Shown: in pieces, positions 57,855 to 64,000 of the stretch | How the letters are laid out: the number at the start of each line of letters is the position of its first letter | Position numbering within the stretch: the first letter of the stretch is position 1 | Source of the DNA: Mycolicibacterium thermoresistibile | Lineage (GTDB): Bacteria; Actinomycetota; Actinomycetes; Mycobacteriales; Mycobacteriaceae | Length of the DNA: 64,000 nt | Reading direction: 5' to 3' | Assembly (NCBI RefSeq): GCF_900187065.1 | Contig: NZ_LT906483.1 | Coordinates: 4,886,686 to 4,950,685, forward strand | Position numbers and translations under genes: made by a program | Notes under the pieces: model-generated | What the model was told of the DNA's origin: nothing | What the model saw: only the letters and a program-made list of their open reading frames with translations | Databases searched by the model: none

Positions 57855-57905
57855 TAGATTTCCCCGATATCGCGGGGCGCGGCGGCGCGCAGACCGACTT
57901 CTGAT

Positions 57906-57933
57906 CGAATCTCCTTGATACACAGGAGATTCG
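57906..57933. promoter_or_regulatory. 10-bp inverted repeat between parB and the Rv3916c-like gene
   Basis: CGAATCTCCT (57906-57915) and its exact complement AGGAGATTCG (57924-57933) with an 8-base spacer. It lies 52-79 bases upstream of the Rv3916c-like start and 74 bases past parB: either an operator of the former or a weak terminator of the latter. Confidence 0.5.
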
Positions 57934-58006
57934 GTGGTTCAGCCGGCCTCGCGGCGCCGGGCGGTGCGGTGAGTGTCACTGTGACGTAATTATCCGGTGT
58001 CCCAGG

Positions 58007-58993
58007 TCAGTCTTGTGCTGGGGTCATCAACTCGACCAGCCGCTGTAGATCGTCGACGGACCCGAATTCGACGACGATCTTGCCCTTGCGTTTGCCGAGG
58101 CTGACCGTGACCCGGGTGTCGAACGCGTTGGACAACCGTTCGGCGACATCCTGTAGGCCCGGCATCTGGATCGGCTTGCGGCGCGGCGCCGGCGGTGTCG
58201 TCGGACCGTTGCGGTTGGCGAGGGTGACGGCCTCCTCGGTGGCCCGCACCGACAACCCTTCCGCCACGATCCGGGCGGCGAGTTCCTCCTGCTGTTCCGG
58301 ACCACCCTCCAACGCCAGCAGCGCCCGCGCATGCCCGGCGGACAGCACACCGGCGGCGACCCGCCGCTGCACCGCAACGGGCAGGCGCAGCAACCGGATC
58401 GTGTTGGTGATGACCGGACGCGAACGCCCGATCCGCGCGGCGAGTTCGTCGTGTGTCACGTTGAACTCGTCGAGCAACTGCTGGTACGCCGCTGCCTCCT
58501 CGAGCGGGTTCAGTTGCACCCGGTGGATGTTCTCCAACAGGGCGTCGCGCAGCATGCCGTCATCGGCGGTCTCCCGGACGATGGCCGGGATGGTCTCCAG
58601 TCCGGCCTCACGGGCCGCCCGCCACCGCCGCTCCCCCATCACGATCTGATAGCGGACGGGACTGTCCGCCGGGGGGTCCGGCAGCGGTCGCACCACGATC
58701 GGCTGCATCAGTCCGAACTCGCGGATCGAATGGACCAGTTCGGCCAACGCTTCTTCGTCGAACACCTGCCGCGGCTGCCGCGGATTCGGTTCGATCGCCA
58801 CCGGGTCGATCTCGCGGTACACCGCGCCGACGGAGTCCTGTTGCGGCTCCTGTGCGCCGCCCCCGATGACGACATCCGCCGCGGCAGACCCCATCCGTGG
58901 GCTCGTCGGATCCCCGCTGCCGTCGGGTCCGGTGGGAATGAGGGCGGCGAGACCGCGGCCGAGGCCGCTCCGTTTCCGAGTCGGTTGCGTCAT
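58007..58993 (-). CDS. parB: Chromosome partitioning protein ParB
   Basis: A 328-residue ParB. The N-terminus has the ParA-stimulating KRSGLGRGLAALIP motif (Arg-rich peptide); the CTPase/ParB box is IREFGLMQPIVVRPL and VMGERRWRAAREAG; the helix-turn-helix ARIGRSRPVITNTIRLLRLP reads parS; the C-terminal dimerisation domain ends RVTVSLGKRKGKIVVEFGSVDDLQRLVELM. It loads on parS and spreads to organise the origin. ATG 58993 overlaps the parA stop by four bases. The parS sites are 1-2 kb upstream in parA and rsmG. Confidence 0.96.
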   Translation of the reverse strand: MTQPTRKRSGLGRGLAALIPTGPDGSGDPTSPRMGSAAADVVIGGGAQEPQQDSVGAVYREIDPVAIEPNPRQPRQVFDEEALAELVHSIREFGLMQPIVVRPLPDPPADSPVRYQIVMGERRWRAAREAGLETIPAIVRETADDGMLRDALLENIHRVQLNPLEEAAAYQQLLDEFNVTHDELAARIGRSRPVITNTIRLLRLPVAVQRRVAAGVLSAGHARALLALEGGPEQQEELAARIVAEGLSVRATEEAVTLANRNGPTTPPAPRRKPIQMPGLQDVAERLSNAFDTRVTVSLGKRKGKIVVEFGSVDDLQRLVELMTPAQD

Positions 58994-60159
58994 GCGTGAT
59001 CCTTCGAATTCGGTTGACCAGTCCCGGGTTGCTGTGCCTGCCGACCCTGCTGCAGGCCGCGTTCGGCGATCTCCCGGCTGGCGTCGAGATAGCTCATCGC
59101 CCCGCGGGAGCCCGCGTCGTAATCGAGAATCGTCATGCCGTAGCCGGGTGCCTCGGACACCTTCACGCTGCGGGGAATCACCGTCCGGAGCACCTTGTCA
59201 CCGAAATGGGCCCGCACGTCGGCGGCGACCTGATCGGCCAGTTTCGTGCGGCCGTCGTACATGGTCAGCAGCACGGTGGTGACTTCCAGTTCGGGATTCA
59301 GATGCGCCTTGACCATCTGGATGTTCCGGAGCAACTGCCCCACCCCCTCCAGCGCGTAATACTCGCACTGGATCGGGATCAGCACCTCCGGCGCCGCCAC
59401 CAACGCGTTGATGGTGAGCAGACCGAGCGACGGTGGGCAGTCGATGAAGACGTAATCGAAGTCGTAGTTCTTCAACTCGGCCAGCGCACCGCGCAGCCGG
59501 CCCTCGCGCGCGACCATGCTCACCAACTCGATCTCGGCACCGGCGAGGTCGATGGTGGCCGGTACACAGTAGAGCCGTTCGTTGTGGGGGCTACGCTGCA
59601 GCGCGGTCTCCAGCTCGATCTCGCCGATCAACACCTCATAGGACGACGGTGTCCCCGGACGGTGTTCGATGCCGAGCGCGGTGCTGGCATTGCCCTGCGG
59701 ATCGAGATCGATCACCAGGGTCTTGAGGCCCTGGAGGGCGAGCGCCGCCGCGACGTTCACCGCGGTCGTGGTCTTACCGACCCCGCCCTTCTGGTTCGCG
59801 ATGGTGAACACCCGCTGGCGGGCCGGTCGGGGCAGCTGACCGTGCCGGGCCGAATGCAGCAACCGCACGGCACGTTCCGCCTCCGCGCCGATCGGGGTGT
59901 CCACGGTGTCGGCTGCCCACGCGTCGGCCGCGGCGGGCCCGGGGCGCACCGCTGCGGCGACCGGCGCAGCCGGTGGGCCCACGGGCGCGGCCGGCGGGGC
60001 GGCGGTATTCCGTCCGGGATGGACGGTGACTGCGGGCGGCCGTGTTTCACGTGAAACATCGGCCCTGTGCGGGGGGTTGGTTTCACGTGAAACAACGCCG
60101 GGCGTTCCACCCTCCGGTGGACGACTCGGCATCGCTCCCTGCTCCGGCCTCACACTCAT
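58990..60159 (-). CDS. parA: Chromosome partitioning ATPase ParA
   Basis: A 389-residue Walker-type ATPase. The first ~110 residues are a Pro/Ala-rich extension encoded over two parS sites, then the deviant Walker A KGGVGKTTT in NQKGGVGKTTTAVNVAAALA, LDPQGNAS, and FIDCPPSLGLLT. It moves ParB-origin complexes to the pole. The start ATG 60159 has GGAGAAGGGG before it and overlaps the rsmG stop (ATGA). The VSRET pair in the extension (VSRETNPP, VSRETRPP) is the translation of the parS sequence. Confidence 0.95.
   Translation of the reverse strand: MSVRPEQGAMPSRPPEGGTPGVVSRETNPPHRADVSRETRPPAVTVHPGRNTAAPPAAPVGPPAAPVAAAVRPGPAAADAWAADTVDTPIGAEAERAVRLLHSARHGQLPRPARQRVFTIANQKGGVGKTTTAVNVAAALALQGLKTLVIDLDPQGNASTALGIEHRPGTPSSYEVLIGEIELETALQRSPHNERLYCVPATIDLAGAEIELVSMVAREGRLRGALAELKNYDFDYVFIDCPPSLGLLTINALVAAPEVLIPIQCEYYALEGVGQLLRNIQMVKAHLNPELEVTTVLLTMYDGRTKLADQVAADVRAHFGDKVLRTVIPRSVKVSEAPGYGMTILDYDAGSRGAMSYLDASREIAERGLQQGRQAQQPGTGQPNSKDHA
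60042..60057. promoter_or_regulatory. parS site 1
   Basis: TGTTTCACGTGAAACA, the perfect 16-base bacterial parS consensus, inside the N-terminal extension of parA. Target of ParB. Confidence 0.97.
60078..60093. promoter_or_regulatory. parS site 2
   Basis: GGTTTCACGTGAAACA, consensus except for the first base, 36 bases from site 1 and also in parA. Confidence 0.95.
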
Positions 60160-60857
60160 CCCCTTCTCCTGCCCGATCGTGTCGGCGGATATCCGCCCTG
60201 CTTCGCGGCCGCGCGGCGAGCGACCACCACCGTCGCGGGAGGATCTAATAAGTCCGCGCCACATCTCACCACCCTGACATCCACCGCTTTCAACCGGTTC
60301 AGTACACGCCGATGTTCATCGACCTCCGCCTCCGCGCGGGCGCCCTTGATCGCGAGCATGTGGCCGCCCGGCTTCAGCAACGGCAGGCTCCACCGGGCGA
60401 GCTTGTCCAGCGGGGCGACCGCCCGCGAGGTCACGGCGTCCATCTCCCCCACTTCTCGGCGTACGGCCGGATCCTCGGCCCGGCCCCGCACCACCCGGAC
60501 CTCCAGGTCGAGCTCCGCCACCACCTCGTGGAGGAATTCACTTCGGCGCAGCATCGGTTCGACGAGGGTGATACTGAGGTCCGGACGGGCCAGAGCCAAC
60601 GGTATCCCCGGAAGGCCGGCGCCACTACCGATATCGGCGACTCGCTCACCGGGCTCGATCAGCTCGCTGGTCACCGCACTGTTGAGGACGTGCCGATCCC
60701 AGATCCGGTCCACTTCGCGCGGACCCAACAACCCACGCTCCACACCCGCTCCGGCCAGGATGGCCGCGTACCGCTGCGCCCGGTCCAGCGCCGGGCCGAA
60801 GATCGTCGCCGCCGCCGGAGGCGGGGCCGCCACCGCACCGTGTTTCACGTGAAACAT
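60156..60857 (-). CDS. rsmG: 16S rRNA (guanine527-N7)-methyltransferase RsmG (GidB)
   Basis: A 233-residue methyltransferase. The SAM motif VADIGSGAGLPGIPLALARPD, the acidic end LVEPMLRRSEFL and DAVTSRAVAPLDKLARWSLPLL with KPGGHMLAIKG match the family. It methylates G527 of 16S rRNA; loss gives low-level streptomycin resistance in mycobacteria. The annotated ATG 60857 begins MFHVKH from a parS site, but GGAGG touches this ATG with no spacing; GTG 60848 (three codons later) has the better 9-base spacing. Its stop overlaps the parA start. Confidence 0.95.
   Translation of the reverse strand: MFHVKHGAVAAPPPAAATIFGPALDRAQRYAAILAGAGVERGLLGPREVDRIWDRHVLNSAVTSELIEPGERVADIGSGAGLPGIPLALARPDLSITLVEPMLRRSEFLHEVVAELDLEVRVVRGRAEDPAVRREVGEMDAVTSRAVAPLDKLARWSLPLLKPGGHMLAIKGARAEAEVDEHRRVLNRLKAVDVRVVRCGADLLDPPATVVVARRAAAKQGGYPPTRSGRRRG
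60841..60856. promoter_or_regulatory. parS site 3, at the rsmG start
   Basis: A perfect TGTTTCACGTGAAACA that overlaps the rsmG start codon and encodes its first residues FHVKH. Bound ParB would cover the rsmG translation start DNA. Confidence 0.97.
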
Positions 60858-60911
60858 CCTCCGCGATCGTCCGCGGCCCAGCAGCCGACGAAACTACATA
60901 GATGTGATTCG

Positions 60912-61424
60912 CTACTCCGGCAGCACGACCACACGGCGTGACGGTTCGACGCCCTCGCTCTCACTGCGGACCCCGGGGATCGCCGCGACCGCGTCGTGGA
61001 CGATCTTCCGCTCGAACGGCGTCATCGGGGCGAGCACCTCCCGCTCGCCGGTCTCGAGCACTCGCCGCGCCACCTTCTCCCCCTCGGCGGCCAACTCCTC
61101 CCGACGCCTGCGGCGCCACCCGGCGATGTCGAGCATCAACCGGCTGCGTTCGCCGGTCTTCTGATGGACAGCCAGCCGGGTCAGTTCCTGCAACGCATCG
61201 AGCACCTCGCCGCGGCGCCCGACCAACTTGGTGAGATCCTTACCGCCGTCGATGCTGACCACCGCGCGGTCACCCTCGACGTCCAGATCGATGTCGCCGT
61301 CGAAATCGAGCAGGTCCAAGAGCTCCTCGAGATAATCTCCCGCGTATTCGCCCTCGGCGACCAACCGCTCTTCGAGATCGTCATCCACCGCATCGCTGCG
61401 CTGGGGGGTCTCGGCTTCCGTCAT
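60912..61424 (-). CDS. jag: Jag/KhpB-like R3H and KH domain RNA-binding protein
   Basis: A 170-residue protein (Rv3920c ortholog). An acidic start (residues 1-50) leads to a KH domain with VGRRGEVLDALQELTRLAVHQKTGERSRLMLDIAGWRRRRREEL, in which GRRG is the RNA-binding loop, and an R3H domain with MTPFERKIVHDAVAAIPGVRSESEG. Binds RNA in the cytosol and is tied to cell elongation in other Gram-positives. AGGGAGATCAGAA precedes the ATG. It lies between yidC (72 bases) and rsmG (54 bases). Confidence 0.94.
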   Translation of the reverse strand: MTEAETPQRSDAVDDDLEERLVAEGEYAGDYLEELLDLLDFDGDIDLDVEGDRAVVSIDGGKDLTKLVGRRGEVLDALQELTRLAVHQKTGERSRLMLDIAGWRRRRREELAAEGEKVARRVLETGEREVLAPMTPFERKIVHDAVAAIPGVRSESEGVEPSRRVVVLPE

Positions 61425-61496
61425 TTCTGATCTCCCTCGGTCAGACGTCGCGGCCGACTGCGCGGTGCCCTGTGCCCGCGCGTCCGGCCGACGGTG

Positions 61497-62627
61497 TCAA
61501 CGCTTCTTCTTCTTCTTCTTGGGTCGCGATCCGGACCGGGCTCCCGGCCGCGGCGTCCCGCCCGGTTTCGGTGCGCGCCCCGCTCCACCCGATCCTTTGG
61601 TCTTCGGCGTCGGCCTCGTGTCCGATCCCGTCTCCGCGGTGTCCGCTTCGCCCCCGGGGGCGGCCGCCGCGGTGGCACTCTCAGCCGACGCTCCCGACGC
61701 TCCGCCGGCCTTGCGGGCCCGGCTGGGTTTGGCTCCCGGCGCCGGGGCGTTCGCCGCCCGCCGCGCCAGCGCCTCTTCCTTTTTGGCCTGTTCTTCCTTC
61801 TCGATCATCCCGAACACGTAGTGCTGCTGACCGAAGGTCCAGATGTTGTTGGCGAACCAGTAGATGATGATCGCGATCGGCAGGAACGGCCCGCCCACCA
61901 CGACGCCGAGCGGGAACACGTACAACGCCAGCTTGTTCATGATCGCGGTCTGCGGGTTCGCGGCGGCCTCCGGGCTCTGCCGGGCCACCGACGCGCGGCT
62001 GTTGAAGTAGGTGGCGATACCGGCCGCGAGCATCAGTGGCACACCCACCGCGATGACCGCGGTGCGGTCGAACACCGTGAACGCCTCCAGACCCGAGGTC
62101 TGCGTCATCCACGCGCCGATCGGCGCCCCGAAGAGGTTGGCGTCCAGGAAGTGGCCTACGTCCTCGGCGCTGAAGAAGTAGTTCGGCAGCGTCCGGTTCA
62201 CCTCCGGATCGAGGTGCTGGGCGCCGATCCCGAATCCACCGGTGCGGTTGAACGACCGCAACACGTGGAACAGCCCGATGAACACCGGGATCTGGGCCAG
62301 CATCGGCAAACAGCCCAGGATCGGGTTGAACCCGTGTTCCTTCTGCAGCTTCTGCATCTCCAGCGCCATGCGCTGGCGGTCCTTGCCGTACTTCTTCTGC
62401 AGCGCCTTGATCTGAGGTTGCAGTTCCTGCATCTGCCGGGTGGTCCGGATCTGCCGGACGAACGGCTTGTAGAGGATCGCCCGCAGGGTGAACACCAGGA
62501 ACATCACCGACAGGGCCCACGCGAAGAAGTTCGACGGCCCCAACAGGAAGGCGAAGACCTTGTACCAGATCCACATGATGCCCGACACCGGGTAGTAGAT
62601 GATGTCGAGGCTGAACCAGTTAAACAC
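61497..62627 (-). CDS. yidC: Membrane protein insertase YidC
   Basis: A 376-residue insertase of the Gram-positive/actinobacterial type without the large periplasmic domain. Helices include IMWIWYKVFAFLLG, FFAWALSVMFLVFTLRAILY (with the conserved Arg in FTLRAILYKPF), NPILGCLPMLAQIPVFIGLFHVLR, and the late pair TAIMNKLALYVFPLGVVVGG and PIAIIIYWFANNIWTFGQQ. The C-terminal tail is Ala/Gly/Pro-rich and ends KKKKKKR from six AAG codons, fitting ribosome contact. The start GTG 62627 follows AGGAGCAAGGTGC and overlaps yidD by eight bases. Confidence 0.95.
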   Translation of the reverse strand: MFNWFSLDIIYYPVSGIMWIWYKVFAFLLGPSNFFAWALSVMFLVFTLRAILYKPFVRQIRTTRQMQELQPQIKALQKKYGKDRQRMALEMQKLQKEHGFNPILGCLPMLAQIPVFIGLFHVLRSFNRTGGFGIGAQHLDPEVNRTLPNYFFSAEDVGHFLDANLFGAPIGAWMTQTSGLEAFTVFDRTAVIAVGVPLMLAAGIATYFNSRASVARQSPEAAANPQTAIMNKLALYVFPLGVVVGGPFLPIAIIIYWFANNIWTFGQQHYVFGMIEKEEQAKKEEALARRAANAPAPGAKPSRARKAGGASGASAESATAAAAPGGEADTAETGSDTRPTPKTKGSGGAGRAPKPGGTPRPGARSGSRPKKKKKKR

Positions 62628-62931
62628 GCACCTTGCTCCTGACACGGTCGGCGGTCGCGGTCGTTCCCGCGTCGCGCCGAACCTCGCGACGCTCGGGGAT
62701 CGGATCCCATCCTCCCCGATGCCATGGACCACACTTCAACAGGCGCACCACCGTCAACCCGATCCCGCGCAGCAGCCCGTACTCGGTCAGGGCATCGACC
62801 GCGTACTGGCTGCACGTCGGGGTGAAGCGGCAGGTGGGTAGCCGCAACGGGGAGATGGTGTGCTGATACAGCCGGATGAGAAAGATCAGGGCCCGTGCCG
62901 ATGCGGACCCCGCCGCGCGAAGAGTCTTCAC
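62620..62931 (-). CDS. yidD: Membrane protein insertion efficiency factor YidD
   Basis: A 103-residue protein with the family core IRLYQHTISPLRLPTCRFTPTCSQYAVDALTEYGLLRGIGLTVVRLLKCGPWHRGGWDPIP. Conserved Cys in CRFTPTCSQY and KCGPW. A small membrane-associated helper of YidC/Sec insertion. It overlaps rnpA at one end (4 bases) and yidC at the other (8 bases), so the three are translationally linked. Confidence 0.95.
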   Translation of the reverse strand: MKTLRAAGSASARALIFLIRLYQHTISPLRLPTCRFTPTCSQYAVDALTEYGLLRGIGLTVVRLLKCGPWHRGGWDPIPERREVRRDAGTTATADRVRSKVRV

Positions 62932-63290
62932 CGCCGTGCTCGGTCTTCGGAGCGCACCCGCTTCAGAGCAGCTCGCAGCTGACGTTCCAGCCGGGCCGAA
63001 TCGGCGTCCCGGCTGCGCGGCAACGCGCGGATGACGATCCGGTCCGCGGGGTCGAGATCGTCGATCAGGGACGCGGCCACATGCCGCAGCCGCCGGGACA
63101 CCCGGTGCCGCTGCACCGCGTTCCCGACCGCCTTGGAGACGATCAATCCGATCTTCGGTGCGCCGTCGAAGGCGTCTTCACTCACCCGCAGAGCATGCAC
63201 CACGAGGTCGGGCTGCGCAGCACGCACCCCGCGACTCACCGTGGCACCGAAATCCTTCGATCGCGTCATCCGGTACCGCGCCGGCAGCAC
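62928..63290 (-). CDS. rnpA: Ribonuclease P protein component
   Basis: A 120-residue basic protein. The RNR-type motif region reads KAVGNAVQRHRVSRRLRHV, which contacts pre-tRNA and the RNase P RNA, and RMTRSKDFGATVSRGVRA is the usual N-terminus. It supports 5' maturation of tRNAs. GTG 63290 is taken as the start. It follows rpmH by 21 bases, an arrangement found in nearly all bacteria. Confidence 0.95.
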   Translation of the reverse strand: MLPARYRMTRSKDFGATVSRGVRAAQPDLVVHALRVSEDAFDGAPKIGLIVSKAVGNAVQRHRVSRRLRHVAASLIDDLDPADRIVIRALPRSRDADSARLERQLRAALKRVRSEDRARR

Positions 63291-63311
63291 CGCGCTCGAT
63301 CCCGCGTCGGA

Positions 63312-63455
63312 TCACGCGGTCAGCGCACGCCGGCCCTTACGGCGACGGTTCGACACGATCGCCCGCCCGGCCCGCGTCCGCATCCGCAGCCGGAACCCGT
63401 GGACCCGCGCGCGTCGCCGGTTGTTCGGTTGAAAGGTCCGCTTGCCCTTAGCCAC
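63312..63455 (-). CDS. rpmH: 50S ribosomal protein L34
   Basis: A 47-residue, very basic protein: it opens with GTG as AKGKRTFQPNNRRRARVHG, and ends RRRKGRRALTA, the universal L34 pattern, with the mycobacterial length. It sits deep in the 50S subunit. GGAGAGACAGCC precedes the start at 63455. It is the first gene of the rpmH-rnpA-yidD-yidC-jag-rsmG-parA-parB series and is transcribed away from the dnaA region. Confidence 0.95.
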   Translation of the reverse strand: MAKGKRTFQPNNRRRARVHGFRLRMRTRAGRAIVSNRRRKGRRALTA

Positions 63456-64000
63456 GGCTGTCTCTCCTCGTCGTGTGGCGCATCACGCACCCGACGGCGG
63501 GAAAGGAGCCGTGAGAACGCGATGTGCCGCTGATAAGCTCGTCCACCTCGCTTGCCGGCGCGGTCTCCAGCAACTGGGTCGCAGCCGGGTCACCTCTTAC
63601 GGGCGACTGTTCGAGGGTACTGACGACTTTACCTCGGGTCAAACCTGCCCCGACCCGCGTAAACGCACGACAACCGGCCGGCCCCCGACCGTGTTAGATG
63701 GGTTGTCAAGTATCCCTGTCGGAATGTTGCAGAACGGTTGGCACTCGGAGAGAAAACTGTTAGCTTCTGGCAAGGCCGTTTCGTTACGAGGCGGCGTAGA
63801 CAACCAAGCGAGAACGTCGACCAAGCGCGAGCCCGTTCCGGATTCGCCGCAACGTTGCGCTCCGATGGCGATATCCTCGCCGGCAGACATGAGGCACGAC
63901 GGCAGCTGTCGTTGTCCACAGCCTGTGGATAACTATGTGGACAGTTGGTCACGGCCTCGTCTGGTCATCTCTGGACCAGCCTTGAAGGGGGTGGCAGTCG
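63456..64000. other. rpmH-dnaA intergenic region (left part of the origin region)
   Basis: A 545-base noncoding stretch, less GC-rich than the rest, without a credible ORF. It should contain the rpmH promoter (minus strand) and the dnaA promoter (plus strand); dnaA itself must begin after base 64000. The only clear elements are three DnaA boxes at 63912-63944. Further -10-like hexamers are present (for example TATCCT near 63870) but none can be assigned safely. Confidence 0.7.
63912..63944. promoter_or_regulatory. Three DnaA boxes
   Basis: TTGTCCACA (63912-63920, plus strand), TGTGGATAA (63924-63932, i.e. TTATCCACA on the minus strand) and TGTGGACAG (63936-63944, i.e. CTGTCCACA). The first is the mycobacterial consensus. 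Close spacing before dnaA suggests autoregulation or origin function. Confidence 0.85.

Overview
The window is chromosomal DNA of a rapidly growing mycobacterium (Mycolicibacterium type). The evidence is very high GC, GTG starts, many TANNNT-N6-8-start (leaderless) promoters, and the block rpmH-rnpA-yidD-yidC-jag-rsmG-parA-parB-cwlM-trxA-trxB-rsmA-sigM-murJ-pcnA running away from the dnaA side of the origin. It also carries mtc28, ino1, ponA1, a two-intein dnaB and a glucosylglycerate hydrolase. That hydrolase is 446 residues long with D182 and E419 in place, which matches what I remember of the M. hassiacum enzyme; the species itself cannot be fixed from the sequence.

Layout. 1-15 kb is accessory metabolism: the 5' end of a secreted P60-type protein; a minus-strand run of two DUF2236 (MpaB/Lcp-type) proteins and a mycofactocin-type SDR; a PatB-like C-S lyase with a beta-lactamase-fold lipoprotein; a Tat-exported DUF1906 protein; and a cluster in which a PucR-type regulator and a hydrolase face an acyl-CoA ligase, a DUF3556 membrane protein and a phytoene-dehydrogenase-like flavoprotein. 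15-29 kb is core: dnaB, the rpsF-ssb-rpsR-rplI operon, DUF5318-ponA1-GT87, padR and ino1. 29-43 kb mixes conserved genes (hydrolase, LLM oxidoreductase, GntR, MarR, leuS, mtc28, AlgH) with inserted ones (amino-acid ABC transporter, glucosylglycerate hydrolase, an SDR, and a DUF559 gene bracketed by two identical 53-bp palindromic repeats). 43-64 kb is the origin-proximal block: pcnA, mutT4, DUF6049, murJ, sigM-rsmA, trxB-trxA, cwlM, parAB with three parS sites, rsmG, jag, yidC, yidD, rnpA and rpmH, ending in the rpmH-dnaA intergenic region with DnaA boxes.

How the genes work together. The right half joins origin segregation (ParA/ParB/parS), replication start (DnaA boxes, DnaB), envelope growth (MurJ with its pseudokinase, CwlM, PonA1, YidC) and redox control (SigM/RsmA, TrxB/TrxA). 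The left half looks like lipid and isoprenoid redox metabolism under local repressors whose probable operators are visible as palindromes.

Best leads for something new: (1) the DUF559 protein in its direct-repeat frame at 37198-38192; (2) the PucR/hydrolase/ligase/DUF3556/flavoprotein cluster at 7971-15035; (3) the DUF2236-DUF2236-SDR operon; (4) clusters of ATCCACA/TGTGGAT motifs upstream of dnaB and sigM; (5) a class-3-type mini-intein splitting the DnaB P-loop. No tRNA, rRNA, CRISPR array, IS element or prophage was seen.
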